Part shown: piece by piece, positions 7,686 to 10,235 of the stretch
How positions within the stretch are numbered: the stretch's first letter is position 1
Layout: every line of letters begins with the position of its first letter
Assembly: GCA_934621665.1 (NCBI GenBank)
Contig: CAKTUT010000055.1
Coordinates: 1 to 10,235, forward strand
Source of the DNA: an uncultured Oscillospiraceae bacterium
GTDB lineage: Bacteria; Bacillota; Clostridia; Oscillospirales; Oscillospiraceae
Length of the DNA stretch: 10,235 nucleotides
Direction: 5' to 3'
The notes under the pieces: model-generated
What the model saw: only the letters and a program-made list of their open reading frames with translations
Database searches by the model: none
Told to the model about the DNA's origin: nothing
Program-made: the position numbers and the translations under genes

Positions 7686-8647
7686 CAGGATACGACTCCA
7701 ATTCTGCTAAAATCGCGTTTGCCGATGACATTGCCGTACACATCCGTCTGCCGCCCCGGGAACACCAGAAACAGCACCTTGCCAAGCACACGGTCAGTGC
7801 TGACACAGCCGATGGGTGAATAGCGGCTATCGGCCGAATGATTGCGGTCATCGCCCATTACGAAAATCTGCCCCTTTGGCACGGTGACAGGATACTCCAT
7901 TCCAAGGCCATAGCTTTCATAACTCTCATACGTCGGCTCATAGATATACGGCTCAATCAAAATCTTACCGTCAACCGAAACCTCGCCGGTCTGAAAATCA
8001 ATATCGACCGTCTGTCCCTCGGTTGCAATTACGCGCTTGACAATCGGGCCGGAAATACCGTCGGCCTCCACGTTCATCACGATGATATCGCCGCTTCTTA
8101 CATTCTTATATAGGAAGTTGCTCTCCAGAATCAGATAGTCCTTATCATAAAATGTGGGGATCATCGACTCCCCCGACACACCGACCAGTCGGAAGAAGAA
8201 CACAAACACAACCGTCAGCACGGCCAAAATGTTGACCAGATCGTGCAGCATGGTAAATGTTTCATACCCGCGCGGCGCATCCGGCAGCTGCGCATCCTCA
8301 CGGTGCTGCTCCAGTGCTTTATCTACATCCTGCTGAGCAGAGCTTGTCTGGCGCGCAGGCTTATGCGTCGGCTGCCTCTTTTGCTGCTCTGCTGCCTCCG
8401 GCTTCGAATCCGGCTGCTGCGGCGCTTTCTCCTGCGCTGGTTTTTCCGCCTGCACATCCGTTTCCGGCTGCTCTTTCGGTGCGTCCGGCACTTCGTGCGC
8501 ATTCTGCTCCGGCTGCGCCGCCGACGCTTCTTCCGCCGCCTGCAGTTTGAGCTCCGGTTTTGACGGTGACACCAGCGTCTCCTCGCCAATCAGGCGGCGG
8601 ATCTCGTCCAGATCCAGCGTATCAAATATACTCTCATGCGTATCCAT
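7685..8647 (-). CDS. lepB: Type I signal peptidase with a long cytoplasmic N-terminal extension
   Basis: This membrane-anchored Ser/Lys protease removes signal peptides from exported proteins. From the ATG at 8647 it has 320 residues. Residues 1-25 hold a short acidic/hydrophobic stretch (FDTLDLDEIRRLIGEE). Residues ~30-115 are low-complexity, rich in Pro, Gln, Glu, Ala and Lys. One membrane helix follows (~137-156). The catalytic Ser161 is in GESMIPT, the Lys204 base in IVKRVIA, and the GDDRNHSADSR box is at 265-275. The frame is open to 8695, with ATGs at 8695 and 8662. I chose 8647 for its GAGG SD seven bases upstream and because transcription should begin near 8699. The start at 8662 has a GAGGG nearby and remains possible. 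Typical clostridial enzymes are shorter (about 170-200 residues); the excess is the extension. Confidence 0.93.
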   Translation of the reverse strand: MDTHESIFDTLDLDEIRRLIGEETLVSPSKPELKLQAAEEASAAQPEQNAHEVPDAPKEQPETDVQAEKPAQEKAPQQPDSKPEAAEQQKRQPTHKPARQTSSAQQDVDKALEQHREDAQLPDAPRGYETFTMLHDLVNILAVLTVVFVFFFRLVGVSGESMIPTFYDKDYLILESNFLYKNVRSGDIIVMNVEADGISGPIVKRVIATEGQTVDIDFQTGEVSVDGKILIEPYIYEPTYESYESYGLGMEYPVTVPKGQIFVMGDDRNHSADSRYSPIGCVSTDRVLGKVLFLVFPGRQTDVYGNVIGKRDFSRIGVVS

Positions 8648-8705
8648 GTTGTATCCTCGCATCCTACCCTCGCCCAAAATCGGGGCGAAATCCATAATCA
8701 GAAAG

Positions 8706-8734
8706 ATTATAGCACAAAAGCACCATATTAAAAA
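8706..8734 (-). promoter_or_regulatory. Predicted extended -10 promoter for the lepB to phosphoesterase unit
   Basis: On the - strand a perfect TATAAT (8706-8711) is preceded by TGC (8712-8714), a full extended -10. The -35 position, 17 bases upstream (8729-8734, TTTTTA), is poor, which is normal for extended -10 promoters. Transcription would start near 8699. It lies just downstream of the rplS terminator, so the lepB unit should be transcribed independently of rplS. Confidence 0.7.
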
Positions 8735-8779
8735 GGGTTATTTCTCGTGAAATGGTGAAAAGATTTCCCCGGAAAACAG

Positions 8780-8807
8780 AAAAGAGAAGCCAAACGGCTT
8801 CTCTTTT
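8780..8807 (-). terminator. Intrinsic terminator of rplS
   Basis: A perfect 12-base-pair stem (8780-8791 pairing with 8796-8807) encloses a four-base loop (8792-8795). Read on the - strand, it starts 13 bases after the rplS stop and runs into a T-rich stretch (TTTTCTGTTTT). The A-rich start of the stem means it could also weakly end transcription from the + strand. Confidence 0.88.
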
Positions 8808-8820
8808 GCTGCATGGATGA

Positions 8821-9162
8821 TTAGACCTTTTCCTTGACCTTGGCGGCCTTACCCAGACGGTCACGCAGGTAGTAGAGCTTTGCTCTGCGAACCTTACCGT
8901 GACGGACAGTCTCAACGTCAACAACGTTGGGAGCATGAACCGGGAAAACCTTTTCACAGCCAACGCCGTAGGAAATACGGCGGACGGTGATAGATTCCTC
9001 GATGCCGCCATGCTTCTTGGCGATGATGGTGCCCTCGAAAATCTGAATTCTTTCGCGGCTGCCTTCCTTGATTTTTACATGCACGCGAACCGTATCGCCG
9101 ACGTTCATCTCGGGCAGCTCGTGTTTCATGTACTGGCTGCTCAGAGCCTTCATGAGATCCAT
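8821..9162 (-). CDS. rplS: 50S ribosomal protein L19
   Basis: L19 is a structural protein of the large subunit near the subunit interface. It has 113 residues, the normal size. The family features are present: [14 protein letters not shown] near the N-terminus, [36 protein letters not shown] and the C-terminal [22 protein letters not shown]. The ATG at 9162 has an AAGGAGG SD seven bases upstream; a second ATG three codons in is less well placed. In many Firmicutes rplS follows trmD. Here it follows a divergent gene and has its own promoter, leader and terminator, so it is a single-gene unit. The leader may carry autoregulation by L19. Confidence 0.98.
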   Translation of the reverse strand: MDLMKALSSQYMKHELPEMNVGDTVRVHVKIKEGSRERIQIFEGTIIAKKHGGIEESITVRRISYGVGCEKVFPVHAPNVVDVETVRHGKVRRAKLYYLRDRLGKAAKVKEKV

Positions 9163-9254
9163 AATGTGTCCTCCTTCAATTTAAGACGTTCATGCCGCAG
9201 GAAATGCCGCTGTACTTTGTACCGGCAGCGACAGAGGACCGCCTTTTCACAGAC
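9163..9254 (-). promoter_or_regulatory. Foldable 5' leader of rplS, possible L19 autoregulatory leader
   Basis: About 90 bases separate the predicted start of transcription (near 9254) from the rplS ATG. The leader contains a stem-loop: GCCG and GTAC (9223-9226, 9219-9222) pair with GTAC and CGGC (9212-9215, 9206-9209) around a three-base loop, with a two-base bulge. A second copy of GCGGCAT lies further downstream (near 9192-9198) and could compete for the GCCG arm. L19 leaders are known in Bacillus relatives; I infer the same class from position and folding, and I did not match it to a covariance model. Confidence 0.45.
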
Positions 9255-9260
9255 TTGCTC

Positions 9261-9289
9261 ATTTTACCATAGAGAACATATAAAATCAA
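9261..9289 (-). promoter_or_regulatory. Predicted sigma-A promoter of rplS
   Basis: On the - strand TTGATT (-35, 9284-9289) and TAAAAT (-10, 9261-9266) are 17 bases apart, close to consensus. Upstream of the -35 are A/T tracts (9301-9306 and 9314-9320 on the + strand) that could act as an UP element, fitting a strongly expressed ribosomal protein gene. Confidence 0.75.
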
Positions 9290-9380
9290 GCGTGTTTTAC
9301 AAAAAATCCGCATAAAAAAATCGCACGTGCTTGCTGCGTTTTCCCCCTCTCTACTGTGTTAACTGCTTTTCCCTTTTTCC

Positions 9381-9393
9381 GCATATCATATGC
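9381..9393. repeat. Short palindrome upstream of the FliB-like gene promoter
   Basis: GCATAT and ATATGC form six-base arms around a single central C. It ends six bases before the -35 of the + strand promoter and lies between two divergent promoters. It could be an operator, but six-base arms in an AT-rich gap can arise by chance. Confidence 0.35.
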
Positions 9394-9399
9394 TGACAG

Positions 9400-9428
9400 T
9401 TGACGCGCCACGCGGAATTGTGTATGAT
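9400..9428 (+). promoter_or_regulatory. Predicted sigma-A promoter of the FliB-like gene
   Basis: TTGACG (9400-9405) and TATGAT (9423-9428) are 17 bases apart, each one base from consensus. Transcription would start near 9435, leaving a leader of about 19 bases with the GGAGG SD at 9441-9445. The spacer holds two ACGCG copies (9403-9407, 9410-9414). Confidence 0.75.
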
Positions 9429-9453
9429 AGCACGATGAATGGAGGCGCAGCGT

Positions 9454-10235
9454 GTGAAACAGATTTATCCTGATTTTTATCCAGCGTTTCGGTGTCTTGC
9501 CGGAGACTGTCCCGATACCTGCTGCAAGGACTGGGAAATCGTTGTTGACGACGAGGCCATGGCCTTTTACCGCACCATCCCCGGTGAACTCGGCGAAAAG
9601 CTGAAAACTGCTTTCTGCAAACAGGACGGCGACACCTGCTTCCGTCTGGATGCGCAGCGAAAATGCGTACTCCTCACGCCGGAGGGACTCTGTCCGCTGC
9701 AAGCTGCCTATGGCGAAAAGGCGCTCTGCCGCATCTGTGCCAGCCATCCGCGCTTTTTGGAGGAGTACGGCGCAACGCAGGAAATTACGCTTTCCATCTC
9801 ATGCCCGGCAGCGGCAAAGCTGCTTTTGGATCATCCAGAACCCATTACGTTTTTAACATCTGAAACAGATGCACCCGTGGATACGCCGAATGCGCTTGAC
9901 CCGGCACTCTATTTTGCCATCCGCACTGCACGCCAGACGATGCTTACACTTGCACAGGATCGCACGCGTTCCACCTGCGATCGGCTGGCGCTGGTGCTTC
10001 TGCTGGCAATCCGCACGCAGTCGCTGCTTGACGCAGAAAAGCTGGAATCCATACCTGTGCTCTGCCAGCGTTTTTTAACCAAGCACCTGCAAACGCGTCA
10101 GCTTGTCCGTCTGCGCCGAATGCGGCGCGCCAATGCGGACTTTTTCCCGCTTTGGCTTTTGCTGCGCAATATGGAGCATCTGACGCCGGACTTTCCCACT
10201 CTGCTGGATCGCTGCGCGCATGCCAAGTGTCCGGA
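9454..10235 (+). CDS. FliB-like (flagellin lysine-N-methylase family) cysteine-cluster protein, GTG start (3' end outside window)
   Basis: An open frame of 260 codons runs from the GTG at 9454 off the window edge with no stop. The start is set by a GGAGG eight bases upstream and by the promoter; no upstream in-frame ATG competes. The N-terminus has a cysteine cluster, C14-x4-C19-x3-C23-C24, in the context GDCPDTCCKDWEI, then C80 (GLCPLQ), C92-x2-C95 with H98 (LCRICASHPR) and C117. This matches clostridial proteins annotated as flagellin lysine-N-methylase (FliB), with likeness to YkgJ-type metal-chelating clusters. Family enzymes methylate lysines on flagellin, and the cysteines are thought to hold an iron-sulfur centre. 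The later part is helical and Arg/Leu-rich. No flagellar gene is nearby, so flagellin as substrate is uncertain. It is the only + strand gene and stands alone here. Confidence 0.8.
   Translation, partial: MKQIYPDFYPAFRCLAGDCPDTCCKDWEIVVDDEAMAFYRTIPGELGEKLKTAFCKQDGDTCFRLDAQRKCVLLTPEGLCPLQAAYGEKALCRICASHPRFLEEYGATQEITLSISCPAAAKLLLDHPEPITFLTSETDAPVDTPNALDPALYFAIRTARQTMLTLAQDRTRSTCDRLALVLLLAIRTQSLLDAEKLESIPVLCQRFLTKHLQTRQLVRLRRMRRANADFFPLWLLLRNMEHLTPDFPTLLDRCAHAKCP

Noticed and set aside
8741..8752. An imperfect palindrome (TTTCTCGTGAAA) upstream of the lepB promoter
   Set aside because: It has a central mismatch and is short; nothing else supports an operator.
9286..9747. A 153-codon - strand open frame opposite the FliB-like gene
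   Set aside because: It covers the promoters of both flanking genes and is antisense to the Cys-motif protein, whose frame, SD and promoter are coherent.

Overview
The window reads as a chromosomal housekeeping region of a moderately GC-rich member of the Clostridia. The order tig-clpP-clpX, the block lepB-rbgA-rnhB-yraN beside rplS, the strong Gly/Ala-rich Shine-Dalgarno (SD) sites and the gut-clostridial style of the proteins suggest an Oscillospirales/Ruminococcaceae-like anaerobe. That placement is an inference; no rRNA or other marker that would fix it is present. I see no phage, insertion sequence, CRISPR array, tRNA or rRNA.

Layout by transcription unit. (1) Positions 9454-10235, + strand: the 5' part of a cysteine-rich protein of the FliB/flagellin lysine-N-methylase-like family, with a GTG start, its own near-consensus promoter and a small palindrome upstream. 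(2) 9289-8780, - strand: rplS (ribosomal protein L19) as a single-gene unit with a strong promoter, a leader of about 90 nt that can fold, and a clear intrinsic terminator. (3) 8714-2711, - strand: a compact seven-gene unit, lepB, rbgA, rnhB, yraN, an M19 dipeptidase, thrC and a metallophosphoesterase. It starts at an extended -10 promoter, and every junction overlaps or abuts, which suggests translational coupling throughout. (4) 2656-1, - strand: tig, clpP and clpX, the protein-quality-control unit, with an extended -10 promoter before tig. clpX leaves the window at its Walker B motif.

How they work together. Trigger factor meets nascent chains at the ribosome, and ClpXP unfolds and degrades tagged or failed proteins. 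L19 and RbgA serve the 50S subunit (L19 is a structural protein, RbgA a late assembly GTPase). LepB processes exported proteins. RNase HII removes ribonucleotides and RNA from DNA, and YraN is a nuclease-fold protein of unsettled role. The dipeptidase, threonine synthase and phosphoesterase are metabolic passengers in the same transcript.

The region is mostly ordinary. No undescribed system is evident. The points most worth a second look are the FliB-like gene with no flagellar neighbours, the long low-complexity cytoplasmic N-terminus of the signal peptidase, the foldable rplS leader, the Lys-then-Glu tail of trigger factor, the Arg in the RbgA G4 motif, and the gapless seven-gene unit.
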